In this document: positions 8,382-17,839 of the stretch, piece after piece
How the letters are laid out: each line of letters opens with the position of its first letter
Numbering within the stretch: the first letter of the stretch is position 1
Source: Lentimicrobiaceae bacterium
GTDB lineage: Bacteria; Bacteroidota; Bacteroidia; Bacteroidales; JAGNHN01
DNA length: 62,485 bases
Direction: 5' to 3'
Assembly (NCBI GenBank): GCA_018001695.1
Contig: JAGNHN010000015.1
Coordinates: forward strand, 1 to 62,485
Position numbers and translations under genes: made by a program
Notes under the pieces: generated by a model
Database searches by the model: none
Told to the model about the DNA's origin: nothing
What the model saw: only the letters and a program-made list of their open reading frames with translations

Positions 8382-9587
8382 ATGAATCATGTTATTGCAA
8401 TGATCCTGGACGGTGAGTATACCATTGATCCCAGGGTCATTAAAGAGGCACAAATACTTAAAGATGCAGGATTTCATGTGCATGTGCTGTGCTATGCGCA
8501 TGATAGAAAAAGTGCCCTATATGAGATTATTGATGATGTACATGTACATCGTTTTCTTGTTTCGAAGAAGTGGACAGACACCATCTTCGGGTTGAACAAT
8601 TCACTCCCTTTCTTTAATTGGCTGTGGTCCCGGCAAATCAAGCGCTTAATAACCCGCATCAACCCAACCTCTATCCATGCCAATGATTTGTACATGATTC
8701 AACCTGCGAGGAAAGCGATCGGAAGAAAGCCAGTTTACCTCATTGCAGATCTTCATGAGAATTTTGCAGACGCAATATTCACTTTTACATGGGCAACCCG
8801 GTTTCCACAGAAACTGATAGTCAGACCCAAGATGTGGGAAAGAAAAGAGAAGCGACTTCTAAAATCCTGTCATAGAATTATCGTGCTGAGCGATGAGTTT
8901 CGTGATTACCTCTCGATAAAGCATCAAATAGATCCTGACAAGTTCTTCGTATTCCCAAACGTACCGGAGTACGTCAATGAAGATAGTTGTAAGGGTACTA
9001 TTGTGAATTTAAAGAAGAATCCGGATGACTTTGTCTTTCTTTATATTGGCCGTGTGGCTCTACGTAGAGGCATACAGTATGTTCTTGATGCAATGAAGGT
9101 GATAATGCAGAAAACAGAAAAGATAAGATTCGTTGTTATTGGCCCGTTGGATAAGCTCGACAAAGAATGGTTTTTAAAGGAGATTACAAATCCCCGGATT
9201 TCGAGTAATATTGAGTATTTCCCGTGGAAGGAACCTTCGGATCTCCCTAATTACATCATGGCTTCTGATGCCTGTATTTCTCCGCTTATAAAAAATCCAC
9301 AGCATGAATCAGGTGTCGCAAATAAGGTGTTCCAGTCATTGATGTATGGTAAACCCGTTATGGCCTCAGATTGCTTGCCACAGGCTAATCTGCTGGTTAA
9401 TAATAGTTGTGGAATGGTATATAGATATGATGATGTGAATGAGTTGGCAAATGCTATGTTGGAGATGGCTGCTTCACCGGAACTGCTCAAGGAGTTTGGA
9501 ATCAACGGACGCCGGATCATCACTGAAAAATATAATAGTGCATATTATGGTAAGAATCTCATACAGTTATACTCCTCCTTGGATTGA
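8382..9587 (+). CDS. Glycosyltransferase family 4
   Basis: A 401-aa cytoplasmic GT-B glycosyltransferase. The N-terminal half starts HVIAMILDGEYTIDPRVIKEA and contains IHANDLYMIQPA, the acceptor-domain pattern of GT4 enzymes. The C-terminal half contains FLYIGRVALRRGIQYVLDAM (~225-245) and the donor-binding HESGVANKVFQSLMYGKPVM (~305-325), in which a Glu and a following Asn-Lys stand where the family's E-x7-E motif usually sits. It would transfer a sugar from a nucleotide donor to the lipid-linked glycan. It follows asnB in the same direction after 214 bases. Specificity cannot be predicted. Confidence 0.88.
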   Translation: MNHVIAMILDGEYTIDPRVIKEAQILKDAGFHVHVLCYAHDRKSALYEIIDDVHVHRFLVSKKWTDTIFGLNNSLPFFNWLWSRQIKRLITRINPTSIHANDLYMIQPARKAIGRKPVYLIADLHENFADAIFTFTWATRFPQKLIVRPKMWERKEKRLLKSCHRIIVLSDEFRDYLSIKHQIDPDKFFVFPNVPEYVNEDSCKGTIVNLKKNPDDFVFLYIGRVALRRGIQYVLDAMKVIMQKTEKIRFVVIGPLDKLDKEWFLKEITNPRISSNIEYFPWKEPSDLPNYIMASDACISPLIKNPQHESGVANKVFQSLMYGKPVMASDCLPQANLLVNNSCGMVYRYDDVNELANAMLEMAASPELLKEFGINGRRIITEKYNSAYYGKNLIQLYSSLD

Positions 9588-9867
9588 GAAACTTGCCGCA
9601 TTACTGATAATTGCTTCCTTTCTGCTCCTTTTTCAGGGTTGACGACATAAGGCGTATTGTATTCATTATGTATGACAAGCATAATGTCTTTCAAACATAA
9701 TGAATCAATATGGCCCTTTTTTATTTTGTATTGCGAGAATGCCACACCTCACTTTTCTGATAACGTCATCCTTCCTGGCAATTTGAACCAACTTACACCT
9801 CATATCTCACTTCTTGATTACCTTTACCTCTTGAATTTCCCTGCCAGCCGGCAGGATATAACAGTTG

Positions 9868-12405
9868 ATGCCCATGAAACAAAACAAACCCAGGCAGGAT
9901 AAGCCCAATACCCTGCGTCCAGGCCAGCCCTGGCTGAAAAAACTGGAACCGGTGCTCTACATGGCCGCCATCTTTGTACTGCTGGTTGTGCAACTCAAAC
10001 CCCTGGTCATCGACCGCAAAACGGTGGAAGGGGTGGATATTGTGGGTAGCATTGGACAAACACGCCAATGGGTGGATTATGAAAAGGAAAGTGGGGAGGC
10101 GGCCCTTTGGAATCCGACCATCTTTGGCGGTATGCCCATCTACCATATGTCACCGGCCAGGACTTTTTCTGCGGATCATTTGGTCTCATATATTGGCAGA
10201 ATACTTAATGATGTCTTCATTACCCTTTTCATTGGTGCACTGGGCTTGTTCCTGTTATTGCGCTACCTGGGCGTCTCGCCTTTCGTCGCCTTCCTGATGG
10301 CCCTCAATCTCGTACTATGGCCTCACCTGAAAGCGCTCTGGCTGGAAGGACATATGTTCAAGGTGCGCGCACTGATGTACACCCCCTGGGTCTTGCTGAC
10401 ATTCAGCTATTTCAAGGATAAAAAGACCCTGCTGTCTGCAGCCCTTTTCGCCCTGGCCTTCGGTGTCCTGGTCCGCACACAGCATTACCAGATCATCTTC
10501 TATACCGGACTGATGGTATTTGCGTTGGGCATATGGCCGTTCATCCGCATGCTGGTGGAGAAACAATACCTGGCCTTTGCCAAAGCCACGGGCCTGCTGG
10601 TCGCCGCTTTGTTCCTGGGCATCATGACTGCAGCCCAGCCCATGTTCCTGGCCAACGAATACCTCCCCTGGTCCAAACGCGGCAAGACCACCATCGACCT
10701 GAATAATCCCGATGCGGCAAATACCGCACCCGGCACGGGTGTGAGCATGGACTATGCCATGCAGTGGTCTTCACATCCCTCAGAGCTCCTCACCTGGCTT
10801 GTACCCCGTTTCTATGGAGGCATGTCGGCCGAAGAATACAACGGCGACCGCTACGATCACCTCAAAGGCCGGCAGGTACCAGGCTACTGGGGCCATATGC
10901 CTTTTACCCAAAGCTATGAATACATGGGCGTGCTCCTGCTGATCCTGGCCATGGTCGGACTGCGGTATGGCCGCCCCCGCGCCCTCGTCTGGTCCCTCTC
11001 TGCCTTCGGCGCATTCCTCATCCTGCTGTCGTTCGGGGAGTTCTTCCCTTCCTTTTATGCATTCTTCTACGAGAACCTGCCTTATTTCAATAAGTTCCGG
11101 GCACCCATGATGAGTGTCACGGTCACGCTCTTCGTCCTGCTCATCCTGGCCGGCATGGGCCTCGACCACCTTCTCAAAGCAGCTGCCGATTCCGAACAAA
11201 AAGCCAGGGTGCGCAAAACGCTGGTCCGGGTACTGGCCGCCTTCGTGGTGATCACCGGGATACTCTGGCTATCAGGTGGTTCTGAAGGCTTTGTCAGCTC
11301 CCTCACCGGTCATGAATCAGCCTTTGTCAAGGCAGGGGAAGACTACCCCCCGGATCAACTGGAGATCATCCGCGGGATACGGGAGGAGTTCTTCGTAAAG
11401 GACACCTTCCGCAGCCTCCTGATGGTCGTGCTTGCCGGCGCAGCCCTGATGCTGCTCTTCCTCAGAAAGAATATGAAGCCCGTCGTCCTGGCAGCCCTGG
11501 CCTTTATCCTGATGATCGACCTGATCCCGGTGCAACAGCGGGCCAGCAAGGACTTTGTGGATGTAAAACGCCTGGAAAAACAGCAGTTCCCACGCACTTC
11601 CACCGATGAATTCCTCCTGGCTGATACCGAATATTTCAGGGTTTTCCCGCTGGGTAAGATGCTCAACGACAACCGCTGGGCCTATTTCCATGAAACTATC
11701 GGTGGGTATAATCCTTCCAAAATGGTCAGCATGGAGGAGATCATCCAGAACTGCCTGTATGCCGGCTGGGAACCGCAGTTTCCCATCAACTGGAATGTGG
11801 TTCGCATGCTCAATGTCAAATACCTCATTGCCGAAGGCAACCTTGTTCATCCCCTCCTGATGCCGGTTCACCAGGACCAGGCCTCAGGCTGGGTTACCTT
11901 CCGCTTCATGGAGCACCAGGCCCGGGCCTATTTTGTTCAGGACTACGTTGTTGAAGCCGATCCGGTGCGGCGACTGCAGATGATCAATGATTCAGCCTAT
12001 GACCTGCGGCAAACCGCCATATTGTCGGTGGCGCCGTCCAGCCCCGTTGAAGCGCCCGCACAAAGCCAAACGGAAGTGGTCTCGCATACACCCAACCGCA
12101 TCGAGCTGAAAGCCAGCACCGACCGTCAAAGCCTGCTCGTGATCTCTGAAACCCATTACCCCCCGGGCTGGCGTATTTACCTCGATGGAAAGGAAGTGGA
12201 GGAGATCATCGAAGCCAACCACGCCCTCCAGGCCATCGTCGTGCCCCCGGGCGAACACCAGCTTGAACTGGTCTTTGCACCGCCCAGCTATTTCCGCAAT
12301 ATCAACTACGCCAGGGCCAGCCTTGGTATCATCTACCTGGTCATCGCTTTTGGGTTGTTTATGTACTTCAAGCCGCGCCTCTTAAAAAAATCGACACAGG
12401 TTTAA
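9868..12405 (+). CDS. YfhO family multi-spanning membrane protein
   Basis: An 845-aa protein; a TTG at 9865 precedes the chosen ATG at 9868, and a further ATG lies at 9874. Residues ~30-560 hold about 12-14 membrane segments. The large first loop contains GGMPIYHMSPART, a common YfhO feature, and WSKRGK and PRFYGGMSAEEYNGD occur later. The C-terminal ~270 residues, ending with SETHYPPGWRIYLDGKEV and one last membrane helix, should lie outside the membrane. YfhO proteins resemble GT-C lipid-linked sugar transferases; in Firmicutes YfhO is linked to glycosylation of lipoteichoic acid. The gene is clearly more GC-rich than those on either side. Its place in a glycan locus fits transfer of a sugar outside the membrane. 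Confidence 0.88.
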   Translation: MPMKQNKPRQDKPNTLRPGQPWLKKLEPVLYMAAIFVLLVVQLKPLVIDRKTVEGVDIVGSIGQTRQWVDYEKESGEAALWNPTIFGGMPIYHMSPARTFSADHLVSYIGRILNDVFITLFIGALGLFLLLRYLGVSPFVAFLMALNLVLWPHLKALWLEGHMFKVRALMYTPWVLLTFSYFKDKKTLLSAALFALAFGVLVRTQHYQIIFYTGLMVFALGIWPFIRMLVEKQYLAFAKATGLLVAALFLGIMTAAQPMFLANEYLPWSKRGKTTIDLNNPDAANTAPGTGVSMDYAMQWSSHPSELLTWLVPRFYGGMSAEEYNGDRYDHLKGRQVPGYWGHMPFTQSYEYMGVLLLILAMVGLRYGRPRALVWSLSAFGAFLILLSFGEFFPSFYAFFYENLPYFNKFRAPMMSVTVTLFVLLILAGMGLDHLLKAAADSEQKARVRKTLVRVLAAFVVITGILWLSGGSEGFVSSLTGHESAFVKAGEDYPPDQLEIIRGIREEFFVKDTFRSLLMVVLAGAALMLLFLRKNMKPVVLAALAFILMIDLIPVQQRASKDFVDVKRLEKQQFPRTSTDEFLLADTEYFRVFPLGKMLNDNRWAYFHETIGGYNPSKMVSMEEIIQNCLYAGWEPQFPINWNVVRMLNVKYLIAEGNLVHPLLMPVHQDQASGWVTFRFMEHQARAYFVQDYVVEADPVRRLQMINDSAYDLRQTAILSVAPSSPVEAPAQSQTEVVSHTPNRIELKASTDRQSLLVISETHYPPGWRIYLDGKEVEEIIEANHALQAIVVPPGEHQLELVFAPPSYFRNINYARASLGIIYLVIAFGLFMYFKPRLLKKSTQV

Positions 12406-12492
12406 GAATGAGTGAGCCATATGATTTGGAAAGGTAATACCCTTCTGTTACCATGCAACGAATTTGGTCCACCTTGCGTTTGCATTTATTGA

Positions 12493-13785
12493 ATGAGAAA
12501 AGTACTGATCCTTACCTATTATTGGCCTCCGAGTGGAGGCCCGGCAGTGCAGCGAATTACACGCTATGCAAGATATTTGCATCTGCACGGCTGGCAACCA
12601 TTAATATTGACATCAGACGCTCCAGATAGCCCTGCCATAGATAAGAGTTTACTCGGTGATCAGGATGTCACGGTTTACCGCTCGCGGATCTTTGAACCCT
12701 TTTCCATCTACCGCAGGTTGACCGGACGGGGAAAGTCGGTCAGGTTATCAACGAATGTCTTGTTGAATGAAAAACCAGCCGGATTAAAGGAAAAACTTGC
12801 TCGCTGGGTAAGGGCAAACCTGTTTATTCCTGATGCAAGGGTTGGTAGTGTGCCCTGTTTTTATAGACGTGCACTTTCAATTGTGAAGGCGGAACAACCA
12901 GATTTGATTCTCTGCACGTCACCCCCCCATTCTTTACAATTGGTAGCAAAAAGAATATCAAAGAAATGCAATATCCCATACATTGCTGATCTCAGAGATC
13001 CTTGGTCTGAGGCCTATTGGCTTGAAACATTGCCTCGTACACGCATGGCCAAATCACTGGATCTGGCATTGGAGAAATCCATCCTGAAGGCAGCAGATGC
13101 GGTGATCACAGTAAGCCCAGGTCTTGAGCGTATCTTTCGGGATAAGGTTCCTAATCGATATGAGGTTCTGTTTAATGGATTTGATTCCCTCGAAAGAGAA
13201 CCCTTTTCCTACCATTCTTTTGTGATACTGTTTATTGGTGAATTGAGTCCAATACAGGACCCAACAACGCTACTTCAGGCTATTAATAGGTTTAAGGACA
13301 ACGATATAAAACACATCGAGCTGCATTTCATTGGCAGAACATTTCCTGCATTACAGCAAATACTAGAAAACTTCCCAAGAGTGCAGGTAGTGTCGAGGCC
13401 TTATATGCCTTTCAAGGAACTTCTGGGATATAGCAAAATTGCTTCTGTTCTGTTCAAGCCTTTTACCCGCACGAGCTATAGTCATGCCATCATTCAGTCC
13501 AAGACATTCGATTATATGGCCATGAGAAAGCCCATTCTGGCACTGGATACCCCTGACAGCATTTCGATGCAAGTGATTGAAGGAACATTTAGTGGACGTG
13601 TTATTCACCCTGATGATACAGATGCTGTTCATCAGTATCTGAACGAATTATTCGGTAAGTGGCAAAAGGAGAAGTGTTTATTGTTGGAAGACCATCCGGG
13701 TCTTGATATTTACAGGGCAAGCAAGAATGTTGAGAGTCTGGCCAGGATCTTCGATGACGTTATAAGTTCACACTCGACAAGCTAA
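12493..13785 (+). CDS. Glycosyltransferase family 4
   Basis: A 430-aa GT-B enzyme. It opens MRKVLILTYYWPPSGGPAVQ, typical of Bacteroidota GT4 enzymes with a glycine-rich acceptor loop. Other motifs are LILCTSPPHSLQLVAKRI, IADLRDPWSEAYWLE (~165-180), FNGFDSLE (~230) and SKTFDYMAMRKPILALD (~335-352), where the family usually has a longer E-x7-E motif. No membrane segment is seen, so it acts in the cytoplasm. The gene lies 3 bp before the next one, so they are co-transcribed. Its base composition is more AT-rich than YfhO upstream and the asparagine synthase downstream, which suggests separate acquisition. Confidence 0.88.
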   Translation: MRKVLILTYYWPPSGGPAVQRITRYARYLHLHGWQPLILTSDAPDSPAIDKSLLGDQDVTVYRSRIFEPFSIYRRLTGRGKSVRLSTNVLLNEKPAGLKEKLARWVRANLFIPDARVGSVPCFYRRALSIVKAEQPDLILCTSPPHSLQLVAKRISKKCNIPYIADLRDPWSEAYWLETLPRTRMAKSLDLALEKSILKAADAVITVSPGLERIFRDKVPNRYEVLFNGFDSLEREPFSYHSFVILFIGELSPIQDPTTLLQAINRFKDNDIKHIELHFIGRTFPALQQILENFPRVQVVSRPYMPFKELLGYSKIASVLFKPFTRTSYSHAIIQSKTFDYMAMRKPILALDTPDSISMQVIEGTFSGRVIHPDDTDAVHQYLNELFGKWQKEKCLLLEDHPGLDIYRASKNVESLARIFDDVISSHSTS

Positions 13786-13788
13786 AGA

Positions 13789-14793
13789 ATGAAGGTAAGA
13801 AAGTACGTTTTCATGGGAAAAAAGCTTATTCGTGATCTATTCTATAGAAGGAGTTCATATAGAATAGAGGCGGATAGAAAACAACGCCTTGGCTTTTACT
13901 ACCTGGATTTCGAGGAGGACTTTGGTAAACTGAATAAATTGCTTGCGACTTTTGATGAGAAGGGGATACCCTTGAACCGTGCATATATTGATGTTGAAGG
14001 GCATGGTCTGCATTACTACCCAATCAGTATTGGCCAATACGCCCTGGCAGTCTATCATACATGGTTAAGGACACAATCAGCAGAGAAGAAAGCCCATTTT
14101 TTGCGTATCGCCGACTGGTTTATGGAGCAGGCCGTTGCCGATGAAAAGCTGGGTGTGTACTGGCTTACCGATGTTCCTAAGCCCGAATACAAAGTATTTA
14201 CACCTTGGAAATCAGCTTTTTCGCAGAGTCGTGGTCTTTCTGTCCTGCTCCGTGCCTGGCAGATCAGCGGTAACGATGCCTACCTTGAAACCGCAACCAA
14301 AGCCCTGATACCGTATACCATCGACCTTAGGGATGGGGGCGTGGCATCATGGCTGAAAGAAGGTTGGCCATTCTATGAAGAATATACCGCCAGCAGTCCT
14401 ACCATGGTCCTCGACGGGCATAATTTCTCCCTGCTGGGGGTCATGGACTATATACGGGCCGTTCCCGGCGATCTGGATCCGGCAGGTCATGAGATGGCCC
14501 TGAACATCTTCCGCCGCGGCATCGACAGCCTCATCCATTGGTTGCCCCAATATGATCTGGGATGGTGGCTGCGCTTCAACCTCTGCAAAATGCCGCATTA
14601 TCCACCCATTGACCCATGCACCGTCAATTATTTCCGCCTGGTGCTGATGCAGCTGGAGCTGTTGCGACAGATCAGTGACCGTGAAGAACTGGATACCTTT
14701 GTGCAGGGCTTCCGGAAGTATGACCGTTTTCACAACATCCTCCGGATGTATCTGGTGAAGTACAAGGCATTGAAACAACTGAAAAGACTCTGA
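13789..14793 (+). CDS. D-glucuronyl C5-epimerase-like protein
   Basis: A 334-aa protein that resembles the C-terminal (alpha/alpha-barrel) domain of heparosan-type D-glucuronyl C5-epimerase. Visible features are YYPISIGQYALAVYHTWL (~63-80), YWLTDVPKPEY (~122), FTPWKSAFSQSRGLSVLLRAW (~136-156), DGGVASWLKEGWPFYEEY (~183-200) and VLDGHNFSLLGVMDY (~207). The animal enzyme converts glucuronate to iduronate within a polymer. Bacterial relatives occur in capsule loci, but few have been tested. There is no signal peptide, so action on a lipid-linked intermediate in the cytoplasm is possible. It is packed 3 bp after a GT4 gene and 2 bp before an asnB-like gene. The first ~270 bases look AT-rich and the rest GC-rich, a possible recombination point inside the gene. 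Confidence 0.75.
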   Translation: MKVRKYVFMGKKLIRDLFYRRSSYRIEADRKQRLGFYYLDFEEDFGKLNKLLATFDEKGIPLNRAYIDVEGHGLHYYPISIGQYALAVYHTWLRTQSAEKKAHFLRIADWFMEQAVADEKLGVYWLTDVPKPEYKVFTPWKSAFSQSRGLSVLLRAWQISGNDAYLETATKALIPYTIDLRDGGVASWLKEGWPFYEEYTASSPTMVLDGHNFSLLGVMDYIRAVPGDLDPAGHEMALNIFRRGIDSLIHWLPQYDLGWWLRFNLCKMPHYPPIDPCTVNYFRLVLMQLELLRQISDREELDTFVQGFRKYDRFHNILRMYLVKYKALKQLKRL

Positions 14794-14795
14794 GA

Positions 14796-16736
14796 ATGTG
14801 TGGAATATGTGGTATATATGAGCCAGGGCGTGACAGGCAGCCGCTTGTTGACAGGATGCTGCATATCCTGCAGCACAGAGGACCCGATGATGCTACCCAA
14901 TTTACAGCGGGCGCGTTTACCATCGGCCATCGCCGCCTGGCCATTTTAGACCTGCACACCGGCCAGCAACCCATCTTCAATGAAGATAAAACCGTGGCCG
15001 TCGTGTTCAATGGGGAGATCTATAACTATCAGGAAATTAAGACTGAACTGATTGCACTGGGGCATACTTTCTATACCCGCACCGATACAGAGATCCTGGT
15101 ACATGCCTATGAGCAATGGGACACTTCCTTCTTTCACCGCCTGAACGGGATATTTGCCTTCGCACTGTTGGACATAAAGCAAAATGAACTCATCCTTGTC
15201 CGGGACCATTTCGGGGTGAAACCCTTGCATTTCTATGCCGCCCCCGGACTGATCCTCTTTGCTTCGGAGCAAAAGGCCATTTTGCTGCACCCTGAGGTGA
15301 AACGTAAGCTCAATACCGGGGCGCTACATTCTCACCTGAATCTGAGGTTCACACAGCGCGACACTACCTTGTTCGAAGGCATTCGCCGGCTCAGACCTGC
15401 CCATTACCTCACTTTTGACGGGCAAACCCTGACTGAGACACGGTACTGGCAGATGCAGGTCGACCCGGATCCTGCCATGGATGAGGCCTGGGCTTGCCTG
15501 GAACTAAACCGCCTCCTGAAACAGGCCGTCGAAAGGCAACTGATGAGCGACGTGCCACTTGGCGTTTATCTTTCCGGTGGCATGGATTCATCAGCCATCG
15601 TGCAGAAGATGCACGAACTGGGTGTTCCGGAGATCAATACCTTTACCCTGGGCTTCAACGAACCCACCGATGAATTCCCGGATGCCGATATCATTGCACG
15701 TCATTTTCAAACCCGTCACCACACCCTGAGCCTGTCTCTAAACCCCATGCAGCAGTTTCCACGGGTGCTCTGGCATGCCGAGGAGCCCAAGATCAACCTG
15801 CTACAGGGATACAATATGTCGGCCTTCGTGCGTCCCAAGATTACCGTGGTGCTGGGCGGCTTAGGAGGTGATGAACTCTTCGCCGGGTACGACATTCACA
15901 AGTTCATCCTCCCATTCAACCAATGGAATAAACGAATGCCGGCCTTCATGCAGCGCATCCTGGAATGGAAGTCCGGCCTGCTGTTCAGGCTGCAGGCACG
16001 GCCCGGCCTGATGCGCTTTGATGAATACCGCCGGGGCATGCAGATGCTGATGGCCCTGGGCAACATCGAACGTTTCTACCTCATTCTGCGCAACGCCTGG
16101 GACGCCGATGAGGGCTTCTATCATCAGATTTACCATCCGGACATCGTGCCGCAGATGAAAGAGGAAGTCGAAAAAACCAGGGCCGATTTCAGCGAATGGT
16201 TTGCTCACGTCGATTCCCTGAACGCCCTGGATCAGGTGCTGTACACGGAATTCCATACCAAGATGGTCAACGATTACCTTCTCGTGGAAGACCGCATGTC
16301 CATGGCCAATTCCATCGAAGAGCGCGTGCCCTTCCTGGATCACGACCTGGTTCGGTTTGGCTTTTCCATCCCCGTCCACCTCAAGATGAAGGCCGGCCAT
16401 ACCAAAGCCCTCTTTCGCAAGGCCATGGAACCCTATCTGCCGGAGCACATCATCCGGAAGAAGAAATGGGGCTTCACCGTCAATCCTTATCTGCAGTTCC
16501 AGAAGGACCTGAAAAACACAGCAGAACGGATATTGACGCGGGAATGGGTGGAGCAGCAGGGCTTGTTCAATTATGAATACATACGCAGAATACTGGCCCA
16601 TACACCACATCCCAGGCTACGCTGGCATTATAATTATCTTTGGATCGCCATGGGGATCGGCATCCTGGATAAGATGTACCTGCAGTCGGATGATTTCATG
16701 GATCCTAACCTCGGGCTTGAATCATATTACAGTTAA
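14796..16736 (+). CDS. asnB: AsnB-type glutamine-dependent asparagine synthase / amidotransferase (second copy)
   Basis: A 646-aa enzyme with Cys2 (MCGICGIYEPG), LQHRGPDDATQF, GHRRLAILDLHTG and FNGEIYNYQEIK in the glutaminase domain. YLSGGMDSSAIV (~257-268) and GGLGGDELFAGYD (~352-364) mark the synthetase domain. It lacks the N-terminal insertion of the copy at 6197-8167 and differs throughout, so it is not a recent duplicate. This copy resembles AsnB proteins found with exopolysaccharide and exosortase loci. It starts 2 bp after the epimerase-like gene and ends 24 bp before the GT2, which fits one operon from 12493 to 17786. A role in amidating a uronic acid, the kind of sugar a C5-epimerase acts on, would explain the neighbourhood, but this is inference. 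Confidence 0.9.
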   Translation: MCGICGIYEPGRDRQPLVDRMLHILQHRGPDDATQFTAGAFTIGHRRLAILDLHTGQQPIFNEDKTVAVVFNGEIYNYQEIKTELIALGHTFYTRTDTEILVHAYEQWDTSFFHRLNGIFAFALLDIKQNELILVRDHFGVKPLHFYAAPGLILFASEQKAILLHPEVKRKLNTGALHSHLNLRFTQRDTTLFEGIRRLRPAHYLTFDGQTLTETRYWQMQVDPDPAMDEAWACLELNRLLKQAVERQLMSDVPLGVYLSGGMDSSAIVQKMHELGVPEINTFTLGFNEPTDEFPDADIIARHFQTRHHTLSLSLNPMQQFPRVLWHAEEPKINLLQGYNMSAFVRPKITVVLGGLGGDELFAGYDIHKFILPFNQWNKRMPAFMQRILEWKSGLLFRLQARPGLMRFDEYRRGMQMLMALGNIERFYLILRNAWDADEGFYHQIYHPDIVPQMKEEVEKTRADFSEWFAHVDSLNALDQVLYTEFHTKMVNDYLLVEDRMSMANSIEERVPFLDHDLVRFGFSIPVHLKMKAGHTKALFRKAMEPYLPEHIIRKKKWGFTVNPYLQFQKDLKNTAERILTREWVEQQGLFNYEYIRRILAHTPHPRLRWHYNYLWIAMGIGILDKMYLQSDDFMDPNLGLESYYS

Positions 16737-16760
16737 ACATTGAAGGTAGATAGCGCCGGC

Positions 16761-17786
16761 ATGAAAGAAACCACCTATACGTTTATCATTGCGACCTATA
16801 ACCGTCTGGACGAGGTGAAAGAGCTGATTGCTTCGGCTGAAGTCCTTGTTTTTCCGAGGCACCGCTTCGATCTGCTTTTTTCTGATGATGGTTCCACGGA
16901 CGGCACGACAGATTTCCTGCAAGGGTACGTTTCGGAATCAGGATTGAATATCAGCTATATACACCAGAAAAACCAGGGGCCGGGGGCAGCCCGCAACCAT
17001 GGCATGTCTGTGGCCCGTGGCGATTATTTCATCTTTGTCGATTCTGATGTCATGATACCGCCTGACTACCTGCAGGAGGTGGACAAGGCCATACAGCAGC
17101 ACCAATGGGAGGCCTTTGGAGGACCGGATACCTGTCATCCCGATTTTCCGCCCTTGCTGAAGGCCATCGATTATTCCATGACCTCCTTTATCGGCACCGG
17201 AGGAACGCGGGGCAGTAAGAAAGCCGTGACCCGTTTCTATCCACGCTCCTTCAATATGGGCATACATCGCAAGATATGGGAGACTATTGGTGGGATGAAT
17301 GCCTTGCGGCATGGGCAGGATATGGAGTTTTCTGCCAGGATTTACAATGCCGGTTACAAGGTGGGGCTTATCCCCGATGCCTATGTATATCATAAACGTC
17401 GTACATCGTTACGCCGTTTTTATAAGCAGATTTTCAACTGGGGCATCGCCCGGGTAAATCTGGGTCGCATGGATCCTCAATTGCTGAAACCCGTTCATTT
17501 CCTGCCCATGCTTCTCTTGCTGGGCATGGGTTTGCTGATCCTGCTTGCGCCGTTTTGGCCGCTGGGCAGGGACTTGCTGGGACTGGCCATGCTGGGATTA
17601 TTGACCATCCTGCTTCTGGCCTTCATCCAATCATATAGAAAGTATTCAAGCATGAAGGTGGCAGGTCTATCCCTGATTACCCTGTTGATACAGGTATTTG
17701 CCTATGGTACAGGAATGCTCAGCGCTTGGTTACAGGTCCTCAAAGGCGGAACCGCCAGGGGGTATACCAAAGATTATTATAAGTAA
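16761..17786 (+). CDS. Glycosyltransferase family 2 with C-terminal membrane segments
   Basis: A 341-aa GT-A glycosyltransferase. The start chosen is ATG 16761 (MKETTYTFIIATYNRLDEV); a TTG at 16740 would add seven residues. Motifs are FSDDGSTDGTTDFL (~37-50), NQGPGAARNHGMSVARGDY (~74-92) and FVDSDVMIPPDYL (~94-106), the last holding the metal-binding DxD. HGQDMEFSARIYNAGY (~176-191) follows. Two or three hydrophobic helices occupy ~240-310, placing the enzyme at the membrane. It is the last gene of the first glycan cluster. A weak inverted repeat lies just after its stop. Confidence 0.9.
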   Translation: MKETTYTFIIATYNRLDEVKELIASAEVLVFPRHRFDLLFSDDGSTDGTTDFLQGYVSESGLNISYIHQKNQGPGAARNHGMSVARGDYFIFVDSDVMIPPDYLQEVDKAIQQHQWEAFGGPDTCHPDFPPLLKAIDYSMTSFIGTGGTRGSKKAVTRFYPRSFNMGIHRKIWETIGGMNALRHGQDMEFSARIYNAGYKVGLIPDAYVYHKRRTSLRRFYKQIFNWGIARVNLGRMDPQLLKPVHFLPMLLLLGMGLLILLAPFWPLGRDLLGLAMLGLLTILLLAFIQSYRKYSSMKVAGLSLITLLIQVFAYGTGMLSAWLQVLKGGTARGYTKDYYK

Positions 17787-17798
17787 CCCTCTGTTTGG

Positions 17799-17818
17799 CC
17801 GGCAAAATATCGTGCCGG
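17799..17818. terminator. Possible hairpin between convergent genes
   Basis: CCGGCA at 17799-17804 pairs perfectly with TGCCGG at 17813-17818 around an 8-base loop. It lies between the convergent stops at 17786 and 17840. No clear T-tract follows on either strand, so it may be a weak or Rho-assisted terminator. Confidence 0.35.
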
Positions 17819-17839
17819 ATGCAAATGGTAGATTTGTAT

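Noticed and set aside
9588..9867. Small gene before YfhO
   Set aside because: Open frames there (for example from 9657) have random-looking composition and run into YfhO in another frame.
9793..11871. Several minus-strand frames of 100-184 aa opposite YfhO
   Set aside because: They mirror a GC-rich membrane-protein gene and are His/Gln/Glu-rich without domains.
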